Position numbers and translations under genes: made by a program. Below the pieces are notes generated by a model. It was not told the DNA's origin and searched no databases. It worked only from the letters and a program-made list of their open reading frames with translations. From DATLSM01 sp035534175 (GTDB lineage Bacteria > Actinomycetota > Thermoleophilia > Solirubrobacterales > 70-9), in the NCBI GenBank assembly GCA_035534175.1, contig DATLSM010000032.1:1-12560 (forward strand): 12,560 nucleotides of DNA, in the 5' to 3' direction. Below, piece after piece: positions 6,142 through 12,560 of the stretch. How positions within the stretch are numbered: position 1 is the stretch's first letter; every line of letters begins with the position of its first letter.

Positions 6142-7454
6142 CCGAAGAACACCTGCTCCACCAGGAAGATGTTCAGGCCGATGATCAGCGCCGCCAGGGC
6201 GCCGGCCAGCGCGGTCACCCAGCGCGGGTTGACCAAGGCGCCCATGATGTCGCGCCGCCGCGCGATCAGCACCAGGGGCACCAGGGCAAAGGGAATGCCG
6301 AAGGAGAGCACCACCTGGCTGCCGATCAGGGCGTGGGTGGGATCGAGGCCGATCGCCAGGACCACCAACGCCGGCGCCAGGGTCAGCGCGCGGCGGACGA
6401 AGATCGGGATCCGCCGCTGGATGAACCCCTGCATCACCACCTGCCCGGCCATCGTCCCGACCGAGGAGGAGGCGAAGCCCGAAGCCAGCAGGGCGACGCC
6501 GAAGATCGTCGCCGCGTTGGTCGAGACGAGCGTCCTCAGCCCCGCATAGGCGCCCTGGATCGTTTCGATCCCCGCCAGGCCGCTGCTGTGAAAGAGCGCG
6601 GCAGCGACGAGCACCATCGAGATGTTGACCAGGCCCGCCAGGGACATCGCGATCACCACGTCGACTTTCTCGAAGCGCAGGATGTGGCGGCGCTCGGAGT
6701 CATCGCGGCCGACGATCCGCCGCTGGGTCAGCGCGGAGTGCAGGTAGATGACATGGGGCATGACCGTCGCCCCGATGATCCCCGTGGCCAGCAGGATGCT
6801 CGCCGTACCGGCGAACCCGGGGACGAAGAGGTGGTGGAGGGTCTGGCTAGCGTTGGGCTTGGCGTGGAAGAGCTCGATCACGAAGGAGGCGACGACGACG
6901 CCGACCAGAGCCGTGATCCCCGCCTCCAACCGGCGGAAGCCCATCTGCTGCAGGGCGAGGACGCCGAAGGCGCCGGCGCCGGCGAGCACCCCGGCGAAAA
7001 AGAGCGGGATGCCGAAGAGGAGATTCAGCCCGAGCGCGGCGCCGACCACCTCGGCGACGTCGGTGGCCATCGCCACCACCTCGGCCTGCAGCCAGAGGCC
7101 GATCGTGACCCGGCGGGGGAAGCTCTCCCGGCACAGCTCGGCGAGGTTTCGCCCGGTCGCGATGCCCAGTTTCGCCGACTGGGTCTGGACGACCATGGCG
7201 ATCAGATTGGCCACCAGGACCACCCAGAGCAGCAGGTAGCCGAACTTCGCGCCGGCGGCGACGTTGGTGGCGAAGTTGCCGGGGTCGATGTAGGCGACGG
7301 CGGCGATGAACGCCGGTCCGAGGAAGGGCCAGACCCTGCTCATCCCGCGCGCATCGCCGTCGAAGGAGCGCCGCGCCGCGGCGGCGACGGCGGCCTCGCC
7401 GGGGAGGACATCCTCCACCGTGGCTTTGGCCGGGGGCGAAGGGGGCGGCTTCAC
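6138..7454 (-). CDS. mntH: Manganese transporter MntH (NRAMP family)
   Basis: A proton-coupled divalent-metal importer of the inner membrane, 438 residues, very close to E. coli MntH along its length apart from a hydrophilic N-terminal extension of about 40 residues. TM1 carries DPGN (context AYIDPGNFATN) and TM6 carries ATVMPHVIYLHSAL. The Asp, Asn, Ala and Met of these motifs coordinate Mn(II) in NRAMP structures. QAEVVAMATDVAE (TM3) and GTMAGQVVMQGF are further family signatures. Eleven membrane spans are expected. The GTG start (7454-7452) overlaps the mntR stop as GTGA, which implies translational coupling and shared control by MntR. A second GTG 11-12 codons downstream is possible. Manganese as the main substrate follows from the family and the mntR neighbour. 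Confidence 0.96.
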   Translation of the reverse strand: MKPPPSPPAKATVEDVLPGEAAVAAAARRSFDGDARGMSRVWPFLGPAFIAAVAYIDPGNFATNVAAGAKFGYLLLWVVLVANLIAMVVQTQSAKLGIATGRNLAELCRESFPRRVTIGLWLQAEVVAMATDVAEVVGAALGLNLLFGIPLFFAGVLAGAGAFGVLALQQMGFRRLEAGITALVGVVVASFVIELFHAKPNASQTLHHLFVPGFAGTASILLATGIIGATVMPHVIYLHSALTQRRIVGRDDSERRHILRFEKVDVVIAMSLAGLVNISMVLVAAALFHSSGLAGIETIQGAYAGLRTLVSTNAATIFGVALLASGFASSSVGTMAGQVVMQGFIQRRIPIFVRRALTLAPALVVLAIGLDPTHALIGSQVVLSFGIPFALVPLVLIARRRDIMGALVNPRWVTALAGALAALIIGLNIFLVEQVFFG

Positions 7455-7900
7455 CGGCTGGGACGCTCCCCTTTTGCCGGGGGGCGCAGATCCGGGCCGG
7501 GGATCGGCGTGCCGTGGGGGTCGTGGCTGGGCTCGCCCAGCTTGGCCGCGATCAGCAGCTCCAGCTCCTCGGAGATGTAGTGCTCGAGCACCTCGGCCTC
7601 CTCGTGCACCCGATCGTCGGGCATCCCCAGCGCCTCGGAGAGGTAGGACTCGATCAGCCGATGGTGGCGGATCACCTCCAGCGCGACCTTCTCCCCGGCG
7701 GGGGTCAGGGTGACGCCCTTGTAGGGGCGGTACTCGACCAGGCCCAGGCTGTCTAGCCGCTGCAGCATCGAGGTGGCCGTGGCCGGCGTCACCCCCAACC
7801 GCTCCGCCGCCTCGCCGTTTGTGACCGGTCCCGCGCGCCGGCGCGAGAGGGCATAGATCGCCTTGACGTAGTCCTCTATGGCCTGCGAAGATTTCGACAC
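7451..7900 (-). CDS. mntR: Manganese-responsive regulator MntR (DtxR family)
   Basis: A 149-residue metal-dependent repressor with an N-terminal winged helix (about residues 8-66; recognition region VTPATATSMLQRLDSLGLV) and a helical dimerisation domain. Metal ligands can be read against DtxR/MntR: D10 (Met10 in DtxR), H80, E84, H99, E103 (Cys102 in DtxR), E106 and H107. Asp and Glu in place of Met and Cys mark the manganese type rather than the iron type. The end, DPHGTPIPGPD, resembles mycobacterial MntR, and there is no C-terminal SH3-like domain. I start at GTG 7900 because the conserved N-terminus begins there; the open frame continues upstream but only through the operator and antisense of ygfZ. 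It overlaps mntH by 4 nt, so the pair forms one operon, probably autoregulated from the palindrome at 7902-7928. Confidence 0.94.
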   Translation of the reverse strand: MSKSSQAIEDYVKAIYALSRRRAGPVTNGEAAERLGVTPATATSMLQRLDSLGLVEYRPYKGVTLTPAGEKVALEVIRHHRLIESYLSEALGMPDDRVHEEAEVLEHYISEELELLIAAKLGEPSHDPHGTPIPGPDLRPPAKGERPSR

Positions 7901-7901
7901 G

Positions 7902-7928
7902 TCTAAATCTGATTTTGCCAGATCTAAA
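7902..7928. promoter_or_regulatory. Probable MntR operator, AT-rich imperfect palindrome
   Basis: TCTAAATCTG (7902-7911) and CAGATCTAAA (7919-7928) form an inverted repeat with 8 of 10 positions pairing around a 7-nt spacer. The segment is strikingly AT-rich in GC-rich surroundings and ends one base before the mntR GTG. Position and symmetry suit a DtxR-family dimer site that represses mntR-mntH. TCTAAA also occurs as a direct repeat in it. Binding is inferred. Confidence 0.6.
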
Positions 7929-7960
7929 AGAGCGACGGCAGCCCGCCGTGGCAAGGCTCC

Positions 7961-7966
7961 TAGAAT
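7961..7966 (+). promoter_or_regulatory. -10 box of ygfZ, leaderless type
   Basis: TAGAAT is 6 nt before the ATG at 7973, with no Shine-Dalgarno sequence. Transcription would start at or beside the ATG. The box lies 33 nt from the right edge of the probable MntR operator, so the operator would reach just upstream of the -35 region. Confidence 0.55.
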
Positions 7967-7972
7967 CGGCTG

Positions 7973-8926
7973 ATGGCCAACGCGGCGATAGTCGAGCTCG
8001 ACGCCCAGTACCGGCAGCTGCGGGAGGAGTGCGGGCTGCTCGAGCGCTCCGGCCGCGGCAAGCTGCTGATCAGCGGCCCCGACGCCGCCGAGTACCTCCA
8101 GGGCCAGCTGACCAACGACGTGGTGGCGCTCTCCCCGGGCGAGGGCCAGTATGCGGCGCTGCTCGACCGCAAGGGCCACCTGCAGGCCGACATGCGGGTG
8201 CTTCGGCTTGCGCCCGACGAGGTTTGGATCGACACCGAGCCCGAGGGGGCCGACGCGGCGCGGCGCCACCTGCAGATGTTCAAGGTCGGGCACCAGGTCG
8301 AGGTCACCGACCTGGGCGCCGAGCGGGCGATCCTTTCGCTGATCGGGCCGCGCAGCGCCGAGGTCGCGGGGACACCCCCATTCCCCGAGTACGCCTGCGC
8401 GGCGGTCTCGGTCGCCGGGGTGGAGTGCCTGGCGGCTGGGAGCCGCGACGGGGTCGATCTGATCGCCGCCGCCGCCGCGGCGCAGGGGCTGCGCGAGGCG
8501 CTGCTTAGCGCCGGCGCCGTCGAGGTCAGCCCCGGGGCGGTGGAGATCCTGCGCATCGAGGCCGGCCTGCCCCGCTTCGGCGCCGAGATGGGCGCCGAGA
8601 CGATGCCCGCCGAGGCGGGCATCGTGGAGGACGCCGTCAGCTTCACCAAGGGCTGCTACATCGGCCAGGAGACCGTCGCCCGCCTCCACTACAAGGGCCG
8701 GCCGAACCGCCGGCTTGTCGGCCTTCGCCTCAGCGGCCCCGCGCAGGCCGGCGCCGCCATCCGACTGGGCGAAAAGGAGGTCGGGACGCTCGGCGCCGGC
8801 TGCGTCTCCCCCGCCCTCGGGCCGATCGGCCTGGCGATAGTCCGTCGCGAGGCCGAGCCGGGCGAGCAGGTCTCCGTAGGTGAAGATGGCGTTACGGCCC
8901 GCTTAGTCGACTTGCCGTTCGGCTAG
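7973..8926 (+). CDS. ygfZ: YgfZ/GcvT-family folate-binding protein
   Basis: A 317-residue cytosolic protein of the YgfZ (COG0354) group, related to the glycine-cleavage T protein. In E. coli YgfZ binds tetrahydrofolate and supports certain Fe-S enzymes, including the tRNA methylthiolase MiaB. The diagnostic motif KGC228YIGQE is present with its cysteine. The N-terminal segment YLQGQLTNDVVALSPGEGQYAALLDRKGH matches the family opening after ISGPDA. The middle ends in IEAGLPRFGAEM, and the C-terminal barrel begins around KGRPNRRLVGLRL. Length and order are normal. It is divergent from mntR with 72 nt between starts. The ATG is supported by TAGAAT 6 nt upstream and by the family N-terminus. Its TAG stop is shared with the -10-like box of the next gene. 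Confidence 0.92.
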   Translation: MANAAIVELDAQYRQLREECGLLERSGRGKLLISGPDAAEYLQGQLTNDVVALSPGEGQYAALLDRKGHLQADMRVLRLAPDEVWIDTEPEGADAARRHLQMFKVGHQVEVTDLGAERAILSLIGPRSAEVAGTPPFPEYACAAVSVAGVECLAAGSRDGVDLIAAAAAAQGLREALLSAGAVEVSPGAVEILRIEAGLPRFGAEMGAETMPAEAGIVEDAVSFTKGCYIGQETVARLHYKGRPNRRLVGLRLSGPAQAGAAIRLGEKEVGTLGAGCVSPALGPIGLAIVRREAEPGEQVSVGEDGVTARLVDLPFG

Positions 8927-8929
8927 ATT
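8924..8929 (+). promoter_or_regulatory. -10-like box overlapping the ygfZ stop
   Basis: TAGATT includes the TAG stop of ygfZ and lies 8 nt before the ATG at 8938. No Shine-Dalgarno sequence is present. It could give the lipoprotein gene its own leaderless transcript in addition to read-through from ygfZ. Confidence 0.4.
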
Positions 8930-8937
8930 CCGCCCCG

Positions 8938-9420
8938 ATGGGTGGTGGGAGCAGAGTGGCGGTGGCCTTCGCCCTCGGCGCGCTGGCGCTGGCGGCTGGC
9001 GGCTGCGGTGCCCAGGGCCACGCCAACGACCCGCGCCCCTCGCCGCCGGTGCGGTTCAGCGTCACGATCACCTCCAAGGAAGTCAGGGTCCAGCCCACGG
9101 CGGTCGGGCTGGGGCCAGAACCAACCCAGCAGATCCCCCAGAACAAGCACCACGCCCAGCCCCCGATCCGCACCAGGGCCCCGCTTGCCGTGGCCTTTGT
9201 GGTTGCCAACCTGAGCAACTTCAACTCCCACCTCGAAGTCCGCGGCCCCCGCGGCGCGACCTCGGGACCGATCGTCGCCAACGGCAATGGAACCCTGCAG
9301 GCCGAACTCCCCGCCGGCCGCTACACGCTGAGCGCCGCCGACATCCCCGCCGCCCGCCCAGCCCACCTTGTTATCGGCCCCTATCGGTCCTCCTCGCAAA
9401 ACAACGTGCTCTTGCCCTGA
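8938..9420 (+). CDS. Small secreted lipoprotein, cupredoxin-like beta-sandwich
   Basis: A 160-residue exported protein. The N-terminus is a signal peptide with a hydrophobic core (residues 7-20) and an A-G-G-C23 lipobox, a loose but acceptable lipoprotein site. A Pro/Gln-rich linker (about 50-78) leads to a beta-rich domain: PLAVAFVVANLSNFNSHLEV, then GNGTLQAELPAGRYTLSAADI. This alternation of strands and the xLPAGxYTL turn resemble cupredoxin-like or transthyretin-like sandwiches. No Cys/Met copper-site pattern is visible, so metal binding is unlikely. I do not know its function. It sits 11 nt after ygfZ and 48 nt before rmuC. GC-biased codons match the neighbours. Confidence 0.78.
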   Translation: MGGGSRVAVAFALGALALAAGGCGAQGHANDPRPSPPVRFSVTITSKEVRVQPTAVGLGPEPTQQIPQNKHHAQPPIRTRAPLAVAFVVANLSNFNSHLEVRGPRGATSGPIVANGNGTLQAELPAGRYTLSAADIPAARPAHLVIGPYRSSSQNNVLLP

Positions 9421-9468
9421 GGCCGCCCCCGGCTGTCGCGTCTGGGGCATAGGTCAAGATCGGCGGCC

Positions 9469-10719
9469 ATGACTGCCGCCCTCGCGATCATCGTCATCCT
9501 GCTCGCTGCCGGACTTCTCTACGCGCTATCCACACGGCGTGAGAAGTCCCGGACCCAGCCCGAGGTCGACTTGGGCCCGGTGATCCAGGAGGCCACCTCC
9601 AAGGCAATCGGCGAGGCGATTCCCGGATTCCTGCGGGCCAACGAGGAGGCCCGCAAGGTCGACGTCCAGGCGGCGGAGGCAGCGCTGCAGAAGCGCGAAG
9701 CCGAATTTCGCCGCCTCACCGAGCCGATCGGCAAGAACCTCGAGCGAATCGAAAAAGAGGTGGTCACCCTCACCCGCGACCGCCGCAGCGCCGACGGCGC
9801 GGTGAAAACGCTGCTCGCCGAGATGAAGGCGGGCCTCGGCGACCTCGGCACCCAGACCGGCACGCTGGTCAAGGCGCTGCGCCAACCGCAGACCCGCGGC
9901 AAGTGGGGCGAGGTGCAGTTGAAGCGCTGCGTCGAGATCGCCGGCATGACCGAGCACGTCGACTTCGAGCTGCAGCAGACGATGAACGACGGCGAGGCAC
10001 TGCTGCGCCCCGACGCGGTCGTGATGCTGCCCGGCAAGCGTCGTGTCGTCGTCGACTCCAAGGTCCCCCTGGACGCCTACCTGGAGGTGCTCGAGGCCGC
10101 AGACGACGTGACCCGCAAGGGCGAGCTGATCCGCCATGCCCGGCAGGTCCGCGAGCACATCACGAAGCTGGCCTCAAAGCGCTACCAGGACCAGTTCCCA
10201 AGCGGGGAGTCCCCCGACTTCGTCGTCTGCTTCATGCCCTCCGAGGCAGCGCTGCACGCGGCCTTTGAGGCCGAGCCATCGCTCTATGACTACGCCCTGG
10301 AGCAGAAGATCCTGATCGCCACGCCGACCACGCTGGTCGGTCTGCTGCGCACGGTGGAGCTCGGCTGGCGCCAGGAGCAGATCGCCGAGCAGGCCCAGGA
10401 GATCGCGGCCGCCGCGCGTGAGCTGCACAGCCGCACCGGCTCCTTCCTCGAGCATTTCGCCAAGGCCGGGCGCCAGCTCAGCTCGGCGACGAAGTCCTTC
10501 GACGATGCGGTCGGCTCGCTGGAGAGCCGGATCATGCCGCAGCTTCGCCGCATCGAGGAGATGGGAGCAGCCTCGGGCAAGGAGCTGGAGGAGCCGCGGC
10601 GGGTAGACCGTGCCGTGCGCCCGATCGTCGCCGAGGAGCTGCGCGAGATCGAGACGGGCGGCGATCCCGAGGGCCCGGCCCTCGAGCTTCCCTCTCGCCT
10701 CGATGCCGACGCCGCCTGA
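9469..10719 (+). CDS. rmuC: RmuC-family DNA recombination protein
   Basis: A 416-residue protein with one N-terminal membrane segment (about residues 1-20), a long charged coiled coil (about 50-130) and an RmuC domain (about 140-350). RmuC proteins are predicted nucleases of the restriction-endonuclease-like fold; E. coli rmuC limits inversions at short inverted repeats. Visible signatures are GKWGEVQL, LRPDAVVMLP followed by RVVVDSKVPLDAY (candidate PD-(D/E)XK Asp and Lys positions), the segment PDFVVCFMPSEAALHAAF, and ILIATPTTLVGLLRTV. The tail after residue 370 is acidic and less conserved. Length is typical. The ATG is preceded by 48 nt with no clear Shine-Dalgarno sequence. Confidence 0.93.
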   Translation: MTAALAIIVILLAAGLLYALSTRREKSRTQPEVDLGPVIQEATSKAIGEAIPGFLRANEEARKVDVQAAEAALQKREAEFRRLTEPIGKNLERIEKEVVTLTRDRRSADGAVKTLLAEMKAGLGDLGTQTGTLVKALRQPQTRGKWGEVQLKRCVEIAGMTEHVDFELQQTMNDGEALLRPDAVVMLPGKRRVVVDSKVPLDAYLEVLEAADDVTRKGELIRHARQVREHITKLASKRYQDQFPSGESPDFVVCFMPSEAALHAAFEAEPSLYDYALEQKILIATPTTLVGLLRTVELGWRQEQIAEQAQEIAAAARELHSRTGSFLEHFAKAGRQLSSATKSFDDAVGSLESRIMPQLRRIEEMGAASGKELEEPRRVDRAVRPIVAEELREIETGGDPEGPALELPSRLDADAA

Positions 10720-10743
10720 GGGCCGGGGCCCCCACTTCTGAAC

Positions 10744-10749
10744 TAGGAT
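10744..10749 (+). promoter_or_regulatory. Possible -10 box of ccr
   Basis: TAGGAT lies 25 nt past the rmuC stop and would start transcription near 10756, leaving a leader of about 30 nt that contains the GGAGG site. It shares CTAG(A/G)(A/T)T with the boxes before ygfZ and the lipoprotein gene. A -35 is not obvious. Confidence 0.4.
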
Positions 10750-10775
10750 TCGCCGTCCCGTCAACGACCCGCCGC

Positions 10776-10780
10776 GGAGG
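10776..10780 (+). promoter_or_regulatory. Ribosome-binding site deciding the ccr TTG start
   Basis: GGAGG with a 5-nt spacer before TTG at 10786. It supports this uncommon start over the ATG at 10849, which would remove about 21 residues that the family normally has. Confidence 0.7.
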
Positions 10781-10785
10781 ATCCT

Positions 10786-12048
10786 TTGGCAGTAGACACC
10801 AGCGCAGTCGCGAAGCTCGACGTGGAGCCCGGAACGCTGCCGGCGACGATGGCCGCCTGGGTGATACGCCAGGAGCGCGAGGGCGAGCCGGTGGATGCGT
10901 TCCAGCTCGAGCAGATCGAGGTCCCCGAGCCCGGCGCCTTCGAGGTGATCGTCCGGGTGATGGCCGCCGGCGTCAACTTCAACAACGTCTGGGCGGCGCT
11001 CGGCAAGCCGGTCTCGGTCTTCGGCTACGGCGACCATCCCGAGTACGGACACCACATCGGCGGCTCCGACGCCTCGGGCATCGTCTGGAAGGTCGGCGAG
11101 GGAGTGACCCGCTGGGCGCCGGGCGACGAGGTCGTCATCCACTGCAACCAGGCCTCCTATGAGGATGTCGAGGTGCACGGACTGGACCCGCTCGCCGCCC
11201 CCAGTCAGAAGATCTGGGGATACGAGACGACCTGGGGCTCCTTCGCCCAGTTCACCAAGGTCCAGGCCCAACAGCTCCTACCCCGCCCTCAGAACCTGAG
11301 CTGGGCTGAGTCCTCCGCCTACGGGCTGACCTACTTCACCGCCTACCGGATGCTGATCGACCAGTGCAAGCTCCAGCCCGGCCACAACGTGCTGATCTGG
11401 GGCGCCGCCGGCGGGCTCGGCGTCTTCGCCACCCAACTCTGCAAGGCGGCCGGTGCCAACGCGGTCGGCGTCGTCTCCTCGGAGGATAAGGGCGAGCTGA
11501 TCAGGCAGCTCGGGGCGGTCGGCCACATCAACCGGGGTGAGTTCGCCCAGATGATGCGCACCCCGGAGAACCTCGCCGACCCGGCCGCCGACAAGGAGCG
11601 ATTCAAGGCCACGCGCGCCTTCGCCAAGCGGGTCAAGGAGATCCTCGGCCAGGCCCCGGACATCGTCTTCGAGCACGTCGGCCAGGCAACCTTCCCGACC
11701 TCGGTCTTCGTCGTCAAGCCGTTCGGCAAGGTGGTGATCTGTGGCGCCACTTCGGGCTTCCAGCTCGACTTCGACGTGCGCTACCTGTGGATGCGCCAGA
11801 AGCAGATCATCGGCTCCCACTTCGCCAACGCCTACGAGTGCATGCGGGCAAATCAGCTGATGGCCGAGGGCAAGGTCCGGCCGGTCCTGTGGAAGACGAT
11901 GGGATTCGAGGGCGTCCCCGAGGCGCATCAGCTGCTGCACGAAAACAAGCACCTTGGCAAGATCGCGATCCTGGTCGGGGCCGAGTCCGAGGCGGAGGGC
12001 AAGATCGATCAAGGGCCCGGCGCGATCCGGGCCGAGGTCGGAGCGTAG
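10786..12048 (+). CDS. ccr: Crotonyl-CoA carboxylase/reductase
   Basis: A 420-residue cytosolic medium-chain reductase that uses NADPH and CO2 to convert crotonyl-CoA to ethylmalonyl-CoA. It serves the ethylmalonyl-CoA pathway or supplies polyketide extender units. The family pattern is clear: GVNFN66NVWAALG, YGDHPEYGHHIGGSDASGIV, QKIWGYE147TTWGSFAQF, the nucleotide loop WGAAGGLG (205-212), FEHVGQATFPTSVFV and IIGSH345FANAYE. The Asn, Glu and His correspond, by my recollection of the Kitasatospora enzyme, to the CO2-binding residues N81, E171 and H365; the neighbouring F170 appears as Tyr146. There are no zinc ligands, as expected. The related acryloyl-CoA reductase activity cannot be excluded. 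The start is TTG with GGAGG 5 nt upstream. A small gene follows 2 nt after the stop. No other ethylmalonyl-CoA pathway gene lies in the window. Confidence 0.93.
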   Translation: MAVDTSAVAKLDVEPGTLPATMAAWVIRQEREGEPVDAFQLEQIEVPEPGAFEVIVRVMAAGVNFNNVWAALGKPVSVFGYGDHPEYGHHIGGSDASGIVWKVGEGVTRWAPGDEVVIHCNQASYEDVEVHGLDPLAAPSQKIWGYETTWGSFAQFTKVQAQQLLPRPQNLSWAESSAYGLTYFTAYRMLIDQCKLQPGHNVLIWGAAGGLGVFATQLCKAAGANAVGVVSSEDKGELIRQLGAVGHINRGEFAQMMRTPENLADPAADKERFKATRAFAKRVKEILGQAPDIVFEHVGQATFPTSVFVVKPFGKVVICGATSGFQLDFDVRYLWMRQKQIIGSHFANAYECMRANQLMAEGKVRPVLWKTMGFEGVPEAHQLLHENKHLGKIAILVGAESEAEGKIDQGPGAIRAEVGA

Positions 12049-12050
12049 CC

Positions 12051-12344
12051 ATGACTGAGATCTGCACACTCGATTGGCACATCGCCCCCTTCCGAGCCGA
12101 CCGCTGGCTCGACCTCTGGGAACCGGCGGCGGCGCGGATGCCGGCCTTCGGCGCGAGGAGCTGGTCGCTGATCCGCTCGATCGAAGACCCCCTCGCCTTC
12201 CAGCAGACCTCCGAGTGGGACAAGCGCAGCGACTTCGAGCGCTACTGGTACTCGGAGGAGATCGAGGCCGCGCGGGCCAGCGTCATCAGCTACTACGACC
12301 TGCCGCTCCTTCCTCACTGGCACAGCCTGCTCGCCGCCGAATAA
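12051..12344 (+). CDS. Small dimeric alpha/beta-barrel-like protein downstream of ccr
   Basis: A 97-residue soluble protein beginning 2 nt after the ccr stop, so almost certainly co-transcribed and probably translationally coupled (CGGAG lies about 9 nt before the ATG). It is rich in Trp, Tyr and Asp. The layout is a first strand TEICTLDWHI, a helix DRWLDLWEPAAARM, a strand pair SWSLIRSIEDPLAFQQTSEWD, and a helix KRSDFERYWYSEEIEAARASV, ending in YYDLPLLPHWHSLLA. This resembles ferredoxin-like dimeric alpha/beta-barrel proteins (ABM/Dabb type), many of which are small monooxygenases or binding proteins. No catalytic residues can be assigned. Its tie to ccr suggests an accessory or acyl-CoA-related job, which is inference. 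Confidence 0.78.
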   Translation: MTEICTLDWHIAPFRADRWLDLWEPAAARMPAFGARSWSLIRSIEDPLAFQQTSEWDKRSDFERYWYSEEIEAARASVISYYDLPLLPHWHSLLAAE

Positions 12345-12360
12345 ACGGCCCCGGCCAGCT

Positions 12361-12510
12361 CTACTCCTCCTCCATCCAGCGAATTCGCTCCTTCTCCCCT
12401 CGGGCTGCAGGTAAGCGATCCAACCAACGCAGATCAGCGCCGCTCGAACAGACAAGTTCGACCGCCTCGCGACGGAACTCCTCCGGGTAGGGGGGACCAG
12501 TACGTGGCAT
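12361..12510 (-). pseudogene. Truncated IS3-family OrfA transposase remnant
   Basis: From the ATG at 12510 the first roughly 24 codons (to 12439) read MPRTGPPYPEEFRREAVEL and then VCSSG, the typical N-terminus of the IS3-family OrfA helix-turn-helix protein. The expected continuation (a GVS-x-QTLRNW-type recognition helix and then a leucine-zipper region) is absent. The frame instead runs through unrelated Arg/Glu-rich sequence to a TAG at 12361, giving only about 49 residues. AGGAAGG lies about 11 nt before the ATG. No OrfB or terminal inverted repeat is visible within the window. I read it as a decayed end of an insertion sequence; the boundary of the lost part is near 12439. Confidence 0.7.
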
Positions 12511-12560
12511 CCACACCAACATCCTTCCTGCCGGGCCCGACGGACCCAAGCACCCAGGTG

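Noticed and set aside
7901..8689. N-terminal extension of the MntR frame
   Set aside because: The extra codons are antisense of ygfZ and pass through the operator; the conserved DtxR-family N-terminus begins at the GTG at 7900.
12345..12360. GGCCCCGGCC palindrome after the last plus-strand gene as a terminator
   Set aside because: Too short, with no room for a loop and no U-tract.
1..12560. A novel defence, toxin-antitoxin or phage system
   Set aside because: Every sizeable gene belongs to a recognisable metabolic, transport or maintenance family, and the small unknown genes show no toxin, nuclease or antitoxin features.

Overview
The window is GC-rich, densely packed chromosomal DNA. It most resembles a high-GC actinobacterium, and possibly the Thermoleophilia (Solirubrobacterales or Gaiellales). 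That placement is an inference from gene content: a fused FbiC-type F420 enzyme, an MntR close to the mycobacterial type, crotonyl-CoA carboxylase/reductase, and many starts that look leaderless. I see no phage, CRISPR, toxin-antitoxin or biosynthetic cluster. Most genes are recognisable housekeeping or metabolic genes. The less ordinary features are in the control regions, in two small orphan proteins and at the two ends of the window.

Left end (1-312): no convincing protein gene. On the minus strand, 279-312 matches the 3' third to half of a tRNA gene, most like tRNA-Cys, followed by a perfect 9-bp inverted repeat. The fragment abuts the stop codon of the alcohol dehydrogenase gene, so it looks like an attachment-site scar.

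Minus-strand block (313-5420), read right to left: an NMT1/ThiY-like substrate-binding lipoprotein, an aquaporin with an unusual pore filter, a strong GC hairpin region, fbiC (FO synthase of F420 biosynthesis), and a zinc alcohol dehydrogenase only 2 nt after fbiC.

Middle: two small plus-strand genes (5463-6141), one of unknown family and one a degenerate stand-alone receiver-like protein. They run into the manganese operon mntR-mntH (minus strand, 6138-7900) and overlap it by 4 nt at their stops. mntR and mntH overlap by 4 nt. An AT-rich imperfect palindrome just upstream of mntR is the likely MntR operator.

Plus-strand block (7973-12344): ygfZ (Fe-S/folate protein), a small secreted lipoprotein, rmuC, ccr (crotonyl-CoA carboxylase/reductase) and a small protein 2 nt after ccr that resembles the dimeric alpha/beta-barrel fold. 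The right end (12361-12510, minus) holds the first codons of an IS3-family OrfA transposase that degenerates after about 24 residues.

TANNNT boxes lie 6-9 nt before the start codons of at least five genes, which suggests that leaderless transcription is common here. This pattern also helped choose the fbiC start.
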